Source: Cyanobacteria bacterium RU_5_0
Lineage (GTDB): Bacteria > Cyanobacteriota > Cyanobacteriia > Elainellales > Elainellaceae
Direction of reading: 5' to 3'
DNA: 42,864 nucleotides
NCBI GenBank assembly: GCA_012033255.1
Contig: JAAUSF010000032.1
Location: 1-42,864 of the forward strand
The translations under genes and the position numbers were made by a program. The notes beneath the pieces were generated by a model. That model saw nothing but the letters and a program-made list of their open reading frames with translations, was not told where the DNA came from and made no database searches. The number at the start of each line of letters is the position of its first letter. The first letter of the stretch is position 1. This document shows positions 32,763 through 40,858 of the stretch, piece by piece.

Positions 32763-35700
32763 ATGCCTGACATGAAGCCGTCGGGAGCGAGTATCAGCAC
32801 GATCGCCATTCGTCAGCACATCGGGACATTAATGCTGACCCTAGCCGTGATTGTGCTAGGCATATTCTTCACGGCTCGTCTGCCGGTTGACTTGCTGCCG
32901 TCCATCACCTATCCCCGAATTGGCGTCCGGGTGCAGGCTCCGGGGATCTCTCCCGAAGTCGCGATCGACGAAATCACTCGCCCGCTGGAAGAAACTCTCG
33001 CCACAACGGATGGTGTAGAACAAATTTTCTCTCAAACCCGTGAAGGACAAGTCAGCGTAGATTTGTATTTCCGTCCAGGGGAAAATATTGACCAGGCTTT
33101 AAACGATGCGACGGCATCTGTCAACCGTGCCAGAGGCGATCTGCCTGATACGATCGAACAGCCAGAGTTGTTCAAGGTTGACCCATCGCAGCAGCCAGTC
33201 TATGAATTCGCGCTTACCTCCCCAACTCTCAAAGGAGTAGATTTGCGCGTCTTTGCGGAAGAGGAACTGGCACGAGAACTAACTGTCGTCCCGGGAGTCG
33301 CTAGTGTCGATGTGTCGGGAGCCGTGCAGGAAGAGATCCAAGTGAACATTGATCTCGATCGATTGCAAGCCCTCGGTGTAGGACTGAATGATGTCTTGAC
33401 TGAACTAAGCGATCGCAATCAGGATATTTCTGGGGGGCGCATTGAAGGCGGACAGCAAGAATCCCTCACCCGAACCGTAGGACGCTTTCAATCGGCAGAA
33501 GAACTCCGTACTCTATCTTTTGAAGTAGGCAGTAATCAGGGAACAGAAGCCGATCAGGATTCTCCTCAATCCTCATCCCTCATCCTTTATCCCTCATCCC
33601 TCAAACGGGTTTATCTGCGAGATTTTGCGGAAGTTGTGGATGGAACGGAAGATGAGCGGGTGATTGTCACCCTCAACGGCTCTCCGGCAGTTAAAGTCAG
33701 TATTCAGAAACAGCCAGATGCTAACACGATCAGTGTGGTAGATGGGGCGAAGCAGCGCATGGAAGCTCTACGGGCAAATGGTTTGTTTCCGGAAGGTCTG
33801 GAAATTGTGCCGACGCTGGATGAGTCGCGCTTTATTCGCACTTCGATCGCCAATGTTGTCTCGTCAGGCTTGATGGGAGCAGGATTAGCATCGATCGCTG
33901 TTTTGCTGTTCCTGGGTTCGATTCGTCAAACCCTGATCGTCGTTTTGGCAATTCCCCTAACCACGATGCTTGCCCTCATCCTGATGGGGCTATTTGGTTT
34001 ATCGATTAACATCTTTAGCTTGGGTGGTTTGGCGATCAGCGTCGGGAGTGCCGTAGATTGCTCGATCGTCATCCTGGAAAATATGGTCAAACGGTTGGGG
34101 ATGAGCTTTGGCAGCGAGAGGGGTAGCGATATCAACCTCCATGACAGCCACGACAACTATGATGGCAATCATGATGGCAATCATAATGGCAGTAATGGCA
34201 ATGGCAACAGTAGACTTCGATCGAAACAGGACGTGATTCGCCTCGCCGCAGAAAGCAGTCAGGAACTAGAGTCGGCGCTGGTTGCCTCTACGACAACGAA
34301 CGTGGTATCCGTGATTCCCTTTTTGTTAATTGGAGGATTCTTTGCGCTGCTGTTCAACGAGATTATTCTGACGATTATCTTCTCAGCATCAACGGCGCTC
34401 GTGGTGGCATTGACGATCGTGCCGATGTTGGCATCCCGATTGTTAGCAGTACGCTGGTCGAGTGGAGTGGGTAATTTGTCGCCGTTGCGTTGGTTTCGGG
34501 AACGCCTCGCTGCGATGACGATCGCCTATGGAGGATTATTGGGGCGGATATTGCACTATCGGATTCTAGTGATTGCCCTGGCGTTTTTGCTGCTTGGGGG
34601 AAGCAGTTTGCTGATGGTGGGGCACATTCCCCAAGAGGTGCTTCCTCGCATCAACACCGGACAAGCCCGTCTATTTGCCCAGTTTCCGCCAGGTACTCCC
34701 TTAGAGGACAACCGCAAAGTCATGACAGCCGTCGATGATTTGCTACGGCAACAGCCGGAGGTGAACTATGTCTTCACAACGGCAGGCGGCTTCCTGTTTG
34801 GCACGAACACGAGCGAAAACCCGCTGCGAGGTTCCGTCACTATCACCCTGAAACCGGGAACGGATTTGCAGGCATTTGTCGATCGCATGAACCGGGAATT
34901 TACAACGCTAAATTTGGTGAAAACGCGCCTCCGCCTTACTCCCGAATCCGTGCGAGGTCTGATCCTCAATAACTCTCCGGTTCGAGGGGGTGACATTGAT
35001 GTGGGGCTGCAAGGGCAAAACTCGGAGACATTGAAGCAAGCGGGTCAACAAATTTTGGCGGCACTAGATCAAGGGGCAACGCTGGCACAATATCGTCCGG
35101 ATGCAGACCCCGATCAGCCTGAAATCCAGATTCGCCCCGATTGGGAACGAGCGGCAGCATTGGGATTGTCGGCTCAGGAGATTGGGGATACGGTGCAAAC
35201 GGCGATCGAAGGATCAATTCCAACTCAGTTGCAACGAGGCGAACGTCTGGTTGATATCCGCGTTCAACTCCGCGATGCTGATATTCAAAATCCCTCACAA
35301 CTGAGGCAATTGCCCCTGTTTACGGACAATAATCGTTTGGTGCGTCTCAGTGATGTGGCATCCATTGAAACGGGACGAGCGCCAGGGCAACTCCAGCGAC
35401 TCAATCAGCGTGAGATTTTCCTGGCAGCAGGCAACTTAATCGAGGGGGCTAGCCTCAGTGATGCCCTCCAGGAAGTGAATCAAATTATTGACCCCATTGA
35501 ACTGCCCGCAGGAGTCACGCGGCTTCCCAGTTTCAGCGCCCAATCCGCACAAGAAGTTCAGTCCTCGCTAGTAGTTCTGGGATTATTGGCATCCTTCCTC
35601 GTGTTTGTGGTGATGGCGGTGCAGTATAACTCCCTGATTGATCCGCTTGTGATTATGCTGACGGTTCCCCTCGCTTTGGCTGGCGGGATTTTTGGCTTAT

Positions 35701-36125
35701 TCATCACGCAGACGGCGATCGGCGCAACGGTAATCATTGGGGCGGTGATGCTGATCGGAATTGTTGTGAACAATGCCATCATCATGGTGGAATTAGCCAA
35801 CCAAATCCTGGAGCAAGAACAGATTAGCCGTCACGCTGCCATTCTTCGGGCGGCTCCCGAACGCCTTCAGCCCATCCTGATGACCACGATCACAACCGTT
35901 TTGGGGACTTTTCCTTTGGCGTTAGGGGGTGGCGATGGCTCTGAATTTCTTCAACCATTGGGCGTTGTCGTCTTTTCGGGTTTGTCGCTAGCCACCTTGC
36001 TCACGCTATTTATCATTCCTTGTTTCTATGTTCTGCTTCATGATCCACGCTGGACAAACTGGTTAGAACGGCTGCCCAAGAAAGCTGCCATTCAGCGTCG
36101 AGAGAAGGTCGCAAGTCGAGAGTAA
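32763..36125 (+). CDS. RND family efflux pump (HAE1/AcrB-like) with repeat-derived insertions
   Basis: A protein of 1120 residues, longer than the usual 1020-1060. It has the normal layout: TM1 at about 20-38, a periplasmic porter domain, TM2-6 at about 335-545, a second periplasmic domain, and TM8-12 at about 935-1105. In TM4 the motif is SAVDCSIVILEN: the first Asp (432) of the usual VDDxIVxxEN pair is kept and the second is Cys433. In TM10 NNAIIMVELAN has Asn where AcrB has Lys940, as is common in HAE1 relatives. Two insertions have a repeat origin: QSSSLILYPSSLKR (about 270-283), and an Asp/His/Asn/Gly-rich block (about 455-484) in the loop after TM4. Substrate unknown. Confidence 0.93.
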   Translation: MPDMKPSGASISTIAIRQHIGTLMLTLAVIVLGIFFTARLPVDLLPSITYPRIGVRVQAPGISPEVAIDEITRPLEETLATTDGVEQIFSQTREGQVSVDLYFRPGENIDQALNDATASVNRARGDLPDTIEQPELFKVDPSQQPVYEFALTSPTLKGVDLRVFAEEELARELTVVPGVASVDVSGAVQEEIQVNIDLDRLQALGVGLNDVLTELSDRNQDISGGRIEGGQQESLTRTVGRFQSAEELRTLSFEVGSNQGTEADQDSPQSSSLILYPSSLKRVYLRDFAEVVDGTEDERVIVTLNGSPAVKVSIQKQPDANTISVVDGAKQRMEALRANGLFPEGLEIVPTLDESRFIRTSIANVVSSGLMGAGLASIAVLLFLGSIRQTLIVVLAIPLTTMLALILMGLFGLSINIFSLGGLAISVGSAVDCSIVILENMVKRLGMSFGSERGSDINLHDSHDNYDGNHDGNHNGSNGNGNSRLRSKQDVIRLAAESSQELESALVASTTTNVVSVIPFLLIGGFFALLFNEIILTIIFSASTALVVALTIVPMLASRLLAVRWSSGVGNLSPLRWFRERLAAMTIAYGGLLGRILHYRILVIALAFLLLGGSSLLMVGHIPQEVLPRINTGQARLFAQFPPGTPLEDNRKVMTAVDDLLRQQPEVNYVFTTAGGFLFGTNTSENPLRGSVTITLKPGTDLQAFVDRMNREFTTLNLVKTRLRLTPESVRGLILNNSPVRGGDIDVGLQGQNSETLKQAGQQILAALDQGATLAQYRPDADPDQPEIQIRPDWERAAALGLSAQEIGDTVQTAIEGSIPTQLQRGERLVDIRVQLRDADIQNPSQLRQLPLFTDNNRLVRLSDVASIETGRAPGQLQRLNQREIFLAAGNLIEGASLSDALQEVNQIIDPIELPAGVTRLPSFSAQSAQEVQSSLVVLGLLASFLVFVVMAVQYNSLIDPLVIMLTVPLALAGGIFGLFITQTAIGATVIIGAVMLIGIVVNNAIIMVELANQILEQEQISRHAAILRAAPERLQPILMTTITTVLGTFPLALGGGDGSEFLQPLGVVVFSGLSLATLLTLFIIPCFYVLLHDPRWTNWLERLPKKAAIQRREKVASRE
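33570..33603. repeat. Degenerate heptamer array (TCCCTCA/TCCTTTA) inside the RND pump gene
   Basis: Tandem units of the TCATCCC/TTTATCC type, translated as SSSLILYPSSLK, in the periplasmic domain just before VYLRDFAEVVDGTE, which in homologues directly follows a short loop. Confidence 0.8.
34161..34207. repeat. 12-bp tandem repeat (GATGGCAATCAT) inside the RND pump gene
   Basis: Two exact and further degenerate copies of GATGGCAATCAT, drifting into AATGGCAGT and AATGGCAAT units, encode DGNHDGNHNGSNGNGN. It lies in the cytoplasmic loop after TM4, where homologues have no such sequence. Confidence 0.8.
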
Positions 36126-36128
36126 GGA

Positions 36129-36237
36129 ACAGCCACTTGGGTTAGGACGGGGTGCAGAGGTGGAACCCCTGGCTGGGGGCGAAGTCCCCACACCCCCTTT
36201 AATCCCGATGTCCTAACCTTTATAGCGACAGCCATAC
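36129..36237. mobile_element. MITE-like element, family B, copy 2 (inverted)
   Basis: The reverse complement of 21083-21197 with few differences: ACAGCCACTTGGGTTAGGAC, then GGCTGGGGGCGAAGTCCCCA, ending TTTATAGCGACAGCCATAC. It begins three bases after the RND pump stop codon, so it may form the 3' end of that transcript. Confidence 0.75.
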
Positions 36238-36300
36238 ATCATTCGGAACAGGAAAGGCTATTTTTCTTCTATCACGATCGAATCTCGGTAAACCTGCTGT

Positions 36301-37515
36301 ATGTACCTCAAAACCCTTCATCTACGGCAGTTTCGCAATTATCGAGAACAGCAGGTCGAGTTCTCCGCTCCAAAAACAATTTTGTTAGGGGATAATGCTC
36401 AAGGCAAATCAAATTTACTAGAAGCGGTTGAATTGTTAGCGACATTGCGCTCCCATCGGGCATTGCGCGATCGGGAACTCGTCCTCGAAGGCGAAACCGC
36501 TGCCCAGATTGCCGCTATGCTGGAACGTGAAACAGGCTCTATCGATCTTGCTATCACCTTCCGTAGTAGTGGTCGCCGGACTGTCAGCCTCAACGGCGAA
36601 TCCTTGCGCCGCCAGTTAGACTTTTTGGGCATGATGAATGCCGTCCAATTTTCTAGCCTCGATCTAGATTTGGTGCGTGGGGGGCCTGGTGAACGTCGCA
36701 ACTGGGTTGATACGCTGCTTGTGCAACTTGAACCCGTCTATGCCTATATTTTGCAGCAATATAACACTGTTCTCCGGCAACGAAACGCCTTGCTAAAGCA
36801 GCAGAAGCGATCGATCGATGGAGAAACAGAGAACACCGAAAGTGCTTCTTTTAACCCCATCTTACGAGACGAACAAGCCCTGCCTTACCCTCTCACCTCC
36901 TCACCCCCTCACCTCCCTACCTCCTCCCAAACCGAACTCGCCATCTGGGACGCTCAGCTTGCGGCGATCGGCTCTCGCGTGATCCGGCGACGGGCACGGG
37001 TGATTCAGCGGATAGCTCCTTTAGCTCAATCATGGCATCGGACAATTAGCAACAGCACCGAGATTTTAGACATCCGGTATGCTCCCAATGTACATGCGGA
37101 ACAGGATGATCCATCTGTGGTGCAACAGGCATTTTTGGAGAAACTGGAGCAAAGGGCGATCGCTGAATTTCATCAAGGCACTACAGTCGTTGGACCACAT
37201 CGAGATGAAATTGAATTCACCATTAACCAAACGCCTGCTCGTCAATATGGGTCGCAAGGACAACAACGAACCCTGGTTTTAGCATTGAAACTTGCAGAAC
37301 TAAAACTAATTGAATCTGTAGTTGGCGAACCCCCTTTATTACTCCTTGATGATGTATTGGCAGAATTAGATTTAACTCGTCAGAACAAACTCTTAGATAC
37401 CATTCAGGATCGATTTCAAACGCTTATTACAACCACTCATCTAGGTTCCTTTGATGCAGAATGGCTCAAGTCTTCACAAATTCTCACCGTGAAGGCTGGA
37501 CAGATTCAACTCTAG
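36301..37515 (+). CDS. recF: DNA replication and repair protein RecF
   Basis: A SMC-like ATPase that binds gapped DNA and, with RecO and RecR, loads RecA. Walker A is at 30-37 (GDNAQGKS) after [14 protein letters not shown]. Family markers are [20 protein letters not shown], the [20 protein letters not shown] signature and Walker [15 protein letters not shown]. At 404 residues it is about 20-30 longer than typical. The excess matches a low-complexity insertion at about residues 195-210 ([17 protein letters not shown]) encoded by a pyrimidine-rich repeat, between the coiled-coil region and [17 protein letters not shown]. Apparently monocistronic, with a family B element upstream. Confidence 0.95.
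   Translation: MYLKTLHLRQFRNYREQQVEFSAPKTILLGDNAQGKSNLLEAVELLATLRSHRALRDRELVLEGETAAQIAAMLERETGSIDLAITFRSSGRRTVSLNGESLRRQLDFLGMMNAVQFSSLDLDLVRGGPGERRNWVDTLLVQLEPVYAYILQQYNTVLRQRNALLKQQKRSIDGETENTESASFNPILRDEQALPYPLTSSPPHLPTSSQTELAIWDAQLAAIGSRVIRRRARVIQRIAPLAQSWHRTISNSTEILDIRYAPNVHAEQDDPSVVQQAFLEKLEQRAIAEFHQGTTVVGPHRDEIEFTINQTPARQYGSQGQQRTLVLALKLAELKLIESVVGEPPLLLLDDVLAELDLTRQNKLLDTIQDRFQTLITTTHLGSFDAEWLKSSQILTVKAGQIQL
36884..36929. repeat. CTCACCTC-type pyrimidine repeat inside recF
   Basis: Repeated CCTCACCTCCTC and CCCTCACCTCCCTACCTCCT units are translated as [14 protein letters not shown]. Degenerate seven- to eight-base periodicity is visible. Confidence 0.7.
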
Positions 37516-37576
37516 TGACATACTCCCGACGAGGCATGCGATCGCATACAGCGTGGGCTTCTTTCCTCGCGGTCAG
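37516..37576. other. Possible solo end of an IS200/IS605-type element
   Basis: Between convergent recF and the transpeptidase gene: TGACATACTCCCGACGAGGC, the perfect palindrome ATGCGATCGCAT, then AGCGTGGGCTTCTTTCC and CTCGCGGTC. The arrangement CTCCCGxCG...CGTGGGCTTC recalls the subterminal hairpins of cyanobacterial IS200/IS605 elements. No transposase or TnpB gene is adjacent. The hairpin may instead serve as the recF terminator, given TTCTTTCC after it. Confidence 0.3.
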
Positions 37577-37593
37577 AAATTTCCTGCTTCATC

Positions 37594-38244
37594 TTACTGG
37601 ATTACTGTTACAGGAGTGCCGATATTCACCTGCTGATAAAGTTCTTCAAGATCTTGGTCATACATGTGAATGCAACCGTGAGATTCAGCGTTGCCGATCG
37701 TTCCGGAATCAGGAGTGCCATGAAACCCAACCGAATAATACCCATCTGTCCAAAAGCCAATCCAGTAGTTTCCCAACGGGTTGCGAGGATCACCACCTGG
37801 AATTCGTTCACCGGTAAATGGGCTGATCCAGGTTGGATTTTCTCGCATTTGATTGACCTCAAACGTCCCAATGGGGGTTTCCCAACCTGCGCGACCAATG
37901 CCAATTGGATAACTTTTGATCTTGACATCGCCTCGATAGACGCTCACTTCACGCTGTTCAAGATTAATTTCTAAATGAACATCGGCCGGCTCAGCCGCGA
38001 TCGCCAAATTGCCTCTCTCGTGACCTGAACTGGCGCGAACCTCTTGAGTGATGGCTCTGGATAATGAAATCTCCATCAGTGGAGCAAAAACAGGTATTTG
38101 AGCAGCAAAATTGGCAGTTGCTACCTTTGAGGCAGAACGATCGGTCGTCTTAGAAGAATCCCTGAAAGGAACTTGAGCAGGGGCAGAAGCGGTCAAGCCG
38201 ATGATCAAGGTTAATCCAAGGAAGCTGGTTAACTTTCGTAGCAT
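37594..38244 (-). CDS. L,D-transpeptidase (YkuD domain), exported
   Basis: A protein of 216 residues with a signal peptide ending near residue 24 (GLTASAPAQ). The YkuD domain is at about 88-216: HLEINLEQREVSVYRGDVKI, IGIGRAGWETPIGTF, and an active site with His175 (VGFHGTP) and SHGCIHM at 188-194, where Cys191 is the expected nucleophile. The residue after CI is His193, where most of the family has Arg (SHGCIRM/L). It probably forms 3-3 peptidoglycan cross-links or attaches envelope proteins. Convergent with recF; no operon partner. Confidence 0.9.
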   Translation of the reverse strand: MLRKLTSFLGLTLIIGLTASAPAQVPFRDSSKTTDRSASKVATANFAAQIPVFAPLMEISLSRAITQEVRASSGHERGNLAIAAEPADVHLEINLEQREVSVYRGDVKIKSYPIGIGRAGWETPIGTFEVNQMRENPTWISPFTGERIPGGDPRNPLGNYWIGFWTDGYYSVGFHGTPDSGTIGNAESHGCIHMYDQDLEELYQQVNIGTPVTVIQ

Positions 38245-38615
38245 GTCGAAGCTTTACTCTTTGAAGATCGAAATAGAGCTTAATACTGGTTTTTGGGATT
38301 GAGGATTTGAAGATAGCTTTCCCAAGAAGCAGATTTGATTATCAATTTTTTCTAATTCTTAAATTAGTATTACATTGGCGAAAATGTAGTTCATTACACA
38401 ATCTGATTTAACACCAAATTTCAAAAGTCTTACCTTTGATGGACGGGTTTATTCGTTACTTTAAGACAAGCTGAAAGAATCTATTGTAGTTGCTGTTAAT
38501 TCAACCTTGCAAAAGGAAGAGCATTCCTAAATGGTCTAGTTGCATTAATAGAGCAAACCAATCCAGGAAAAGACATCCCACTGGTTTTTCAAAATTTTAA
38601 TTTAGGAGTATTACT
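38245..38615. other. Intergenic region, no gene seen
   Basis: 371 bp, AT-rich at 38335-38420, presumably with promoters for the two divergent genes. I saw no exact NtcA-type site, hairpin terminator or repeat of the window families. AGGAG precedes the ATG of the gene at 38616. Confidence 0.5.
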
Positions 38616-39077
38616 ATGGGAACGCGCTACTTTGCCCTGATTAGTGGCATTGTATATATCTTAATCGGCTTATTTGGCTTCATCCCAGGTATGGTTGCAA
38701 CGCCCGGTCCTGGTGGACCTGATGTTGCGGTGAATACTGGATATGGCTATCTGTTGGAGACATTTCCCACCAATTTTCTCCTTAACCTCGTCCATATTGG
38801 GGTTGGTATTTGGGGATTAGTTTCTTATCGTAGCTACCTTAAAGCGCGGAGTTATGGACGCGGTTTAGCACTCTTTTATGGAGTGTTAGCCATTATGGGA
38901 TTGCTGCCAGTGCTTAATACAGTATTTAGTTTAATGCCGATTTTTGGTAATGATGTTTGGCTTCATGCGCTGACAGCAGCGATCGCCGCCTTCTTTGGAT
39001 TTAAAGAACCCACTGCTGCGGAACTGCGAAACCATGAGAGTGAAATGGTTGGAGGTCGTCGGTCGCGTCGCTTTTAG
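38616..39077 (+). CDS. DUF4383 membrane protein
   Basis: A protein of 153 residues with four membrane segments (about 5-27, 48-69, 84-105, 112-130). The first segment (YFALISGIVYILIGLFGFIP) and NLVHIGVGIWGLVSYRS are characteristic of DUF4383, a family found in cyanobacteria and actinobacteria and often stress-related, of unknown function. The cytoplasmic tail is basic (GGRRSRRF). Supported by AGGAG upstream of the ATG. Stands alone. Confidence 0.85.
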   Translation: MGTRYFALISGIVYILIGLFGFIPGMVATPGPGGPDVAVNTGYGYLLETFPTNFLLNLVHIGVGIWGLVSYRSYLKARSYGRGLALFYGVLAIMGLLPVLNTVFSLMPIFGNDVWLHALTAAIAAFFGFKEPTAAELRNHESEMVGGRRSRRF

Positions 39078-39123
39078 GGATCGATCGCTCTCATTTCCAG
39101 AGTCGATCGATCGACACTAGCAA

Positions 39124-39140
39124 AAACGCCCTAAGCGTTT
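39124..39140. terminator. Small hairpin between convergent genes
   Basis: AAACGC/GCGTTT with a 5-base loop, preceded by A residues and followed by T residues, overlapping the stop codon of the response regulator gene. Could serve both strands weakly. Confidence 0.35.
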
Positions 39141-39510
39141 ACTTGATACCCCGCAAAAGTTGCTTGACCGTTTTGAGCATCTCGACTGGATGAAAGGGTT
39201 TAGTGATGTAGGCATCGGCACCTTGTTTCATCCCCCAATAGCGATCGAACTCCTCGCTTTTGGTTGAGCAAATGAGGACAGGAATATTTTGGGTAGTCGG
39301 GTCGTTTTTAATCCAACGGCATAGCTCGTACCCGTTCATTTGGGGCATGATCAAGTCAGTAATCACTAAATCAGGCGCTTTTGCCTGAATTTTTTCTTTT
39401 GCCTCTACCCCATTTGTGGCTTCAACAACTTTGATGCCGCTCGTTTGCAGCAGTTCTGTAAGCATATGCCGTAATGTTTGACTGTCATCCACAATCAGAA
39501 CCGTACTCAT
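39139..39510 (-). CDS. CheY/PilH-type response regulator
   Basis: A receiver-only protein of 123 residues from ATG 39510, with AAGGAG just upstream; the frame is open to 39633 but the extra 41 residues are not receiver-like. Acidic pocket IVDDSQTLRHML, phosphoacceptor Asp in PDLVITDLIMPQMNGYELC, and the segment KSEEFDRYWGMKQGADAYIT followed by KPFHP. YWGMKQGADAYI is a hallmark of the PilH/TaxP2-like regulators of type IV pilus motility or phototaxis clusters. In those clusters cheW, MCP and cheA genes usually follow, but here it is solitary, so its kinase is elsewhere. Confidence 0.88.
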   Translation of the reverse strand: MSTVLIVDDSQTLRHMLTELLQTSGIKVVEATNGVEAKEKIQAKAPDLVITDLIMPQMNGYELCRWIKNDPTTQNIPVLICSTKSEEFDRYWGMKQGADAYITKPFHPVEMLKTVKQLLRGIK

Positions 39511-39851
39511 AAACTCCTTCCTGACCCCGAATTTCTTAAGCACAAGACACCCTATGACGATTGATCTGCCATAGTTATGTTTCAGGCGATGGGCTATTGA
39601 CGAGTTTCGGATTGTAGTGAAGCCAGACTCCACCCTCTATCAACTCCTTTCTCCAGGAGTATTCCCCCACCTACTGTCACTATCTCTCAAGTTCATAATG
39701 AACGGCTAAAACTACAGCAAACCTACACATATCGGGAGCCTGGATAGGGGGGGATGGGGGGATGGCTCACCTGTCTGTTATGTCCTAGCCCTTCATCGAC
39801 TCGTCAAGTCATCCGCCCTACGAAGCTTATGGCGGGATAGTGACACTTTAA
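39511..39851. other. Intergenic region, no gene seen
   Basis: About 340 bp between the response regulator start and the tRNA-Glu terminator. Contains a G-run block (GGGGGGGATGGGGGGATGG near 39748) and otherwise nothing recognised. Confidence 0.5.
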
Positions 39852-39880
39852 AAAAGCAAAGGTGGGAAACACCCACCTTT
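39852..39880 (-). terminator. Rho-independent terminator downstream of tRNA-Glu
   Basis: A 9-bp stem AAAGGTGGG/CCCACCTTT with a 5-base loop; on the reverse strand it is followed by GCTTTTTTAAAG. It is placed 56 bases beyond the 3' end of tRNA-Glu and so ends that transcript, and possibly the protease-PIN-tRNA unit. Confidence 0.8.
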
Positions 39881-39935
39881 CTTTAAGCTTTGCTTTTCTT
39901 TAAGTTTTGCTTTCTTTAAGCTTTGTAGCTTTGTA

Positions 39936-40007
39936 TACCCCCAGGGAATTCGAATCCCCGTCGCCTCCGTGAAAGGGAGGTGTCCTAGGCCTCTAGACGA
40001 TGGGGGC
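39936..40007 (-). tRNA. tRNA-Glu (anticodon TTC), one base short in the T-arm
   Basis: Acceptor GCCCCCA with TGGGGGT and discriminator A, D-arm GTCTAGAGGCCTAGGAC, anticodon arm CCTCC-CTTTCAC-GGAGG (TTC at 34-36), variable CGAC, T-loop TTCGAAT. The gene is 72 nt where the usual tRNA-Glu is 73. The 3' side of the T-stem reads TCCC before the acceptor strand, instead of five bases (TCCCT or TCCCC), so the T-stem has only four pairs. Besides translation, Glu-tRNA feeds 5-aminolevulinate synthesis for chlorophyll and haem in cyanobacteria. CCA is not encoded. Confidence 0.9.
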
Positions 40008-40029
40008 GTATCTACTTGCCTTATCCAGG

Positions 40030-40842
40030 CTAACTAATCACACCGATTCTGTCAAGATTTATCCCCGATTGTGGGTCAGATTGTTGCTGAAAGATTTGTC
40101 CTAGATCGCTGCTAGTAAACAGTATCCAGATTAGGTAGCCCGCGATCGCAATGCCGAATACTGCCAAAACCAGGGATTTGAGTTCGGGGAGCCAGTCAGT
40201 CAGAAATACGGGGCTACTGCGGACAAATGCCGTTTTGATGGGTTTGGGTGCCCGAACTGGAGTGGCTTGCTTGGGTAGCGGAGTCGTAGGGGTCGAGTTT
40301 GCGGGGTTGGAGGGCTGAGCGGGTTGGATGCCGTGAGCCGATCGAAACTGCTGAAACTTTTGACTGACGGCGATCGGGCGTTGCCCGGTGCGACTCCATT
40401 GCAGTAAGGCTTCTCCCGGGATGCCGCAAACATTGGCGCTAGGAATGTCGTAGAGGCGTTGTAGCAAGGAGCGATCTTTAGACACCAACACGACTAAGCT
40501 ATTCGGGAATTCTTGTGCCAAGCCGTAAGCACATCTGCCAACCGCGAGGGAGACTCTGGCACGACGGGTGAGTGCCTGCCCAGAGCCAACTTTGAGGGCT
40601 TGATGATGGGCGTTTGCATCCGTAATTTTCCAGCCGCTCGTAGCATAGAAACGGTTGAAAGCTTTAGCAATCCGTTCTAGGTCAGGGTCAGGAGAGCGAT
40701 CGAACAGCATTCGCATCTCCTCATAAACCACTTGGGGAACGTAGCAACTTCCTACCCGTGAAAATTCTCGCCACTCACTGGGAGAGGCAGCGGATAGGGC
40801 ACCAATATCAAACACCAAAATAACGGGAGGAACTGCCGCCAT
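40030..40842 (-). CDS. PIN-domain protein with C-terminal membrane anchor
   Basis: A protein of 270 residues. The N-terminal 140 residues look like a PIN-type nuclease fold: VILVFDIGALS with the first acidic residue (Asp12), CYVPQVVYEEMRMLF, and LVVLVSKDRSLLQRLYDIPS with a later Asp. A Pro/Ser/Thr-rich linker (about 175-212) leads to a single membrane segment at about 222-243 (SLVLAVFGIAIAGYLIWILF). Not accompanied by an antitoxin gene, so probably not a VapC-type module; a membrane-tethered RNase is the inference. It lies 16 bp downstream of the site-2 protease gene in the same orientation, and upstream of tRNA-Glu. Confidence 0.75.
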   Translation of the reverse strand: MAAVPPVILVFDIGALSAASPSEWREFSRVGSCYVPQVVYEEMRMLFDRSPDPDLERIAKAFNRFYATSGWKITDANAHHQALKVGSGQALTRRARVSLAVGRCAYGLAQEFPNSLVVLVSKDRSLLQRLYDIPSANVCGIPGEALLQWSRTGQRPIAVSQKFQQFRSAHGIQPAQPSNPANSTPTTPLPKQATPVRAPKPIKTAFVRSSPVFLTDWLPELKSLVLAVFGIAIAGYLIWILFTSSDLGQIFQQQSDPQSGINLDRIGVIS

Positions 40843-40858
40843 AATTCACCTCATGTAT

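Noticed and set aside
40030..40842. VapC-type toxin of a toxin-antitoxin module
   Set aside because: No small antitoxin gene is adjacent, and the protein has a long linker and a C-terminal membrane anchor unlike VapC.
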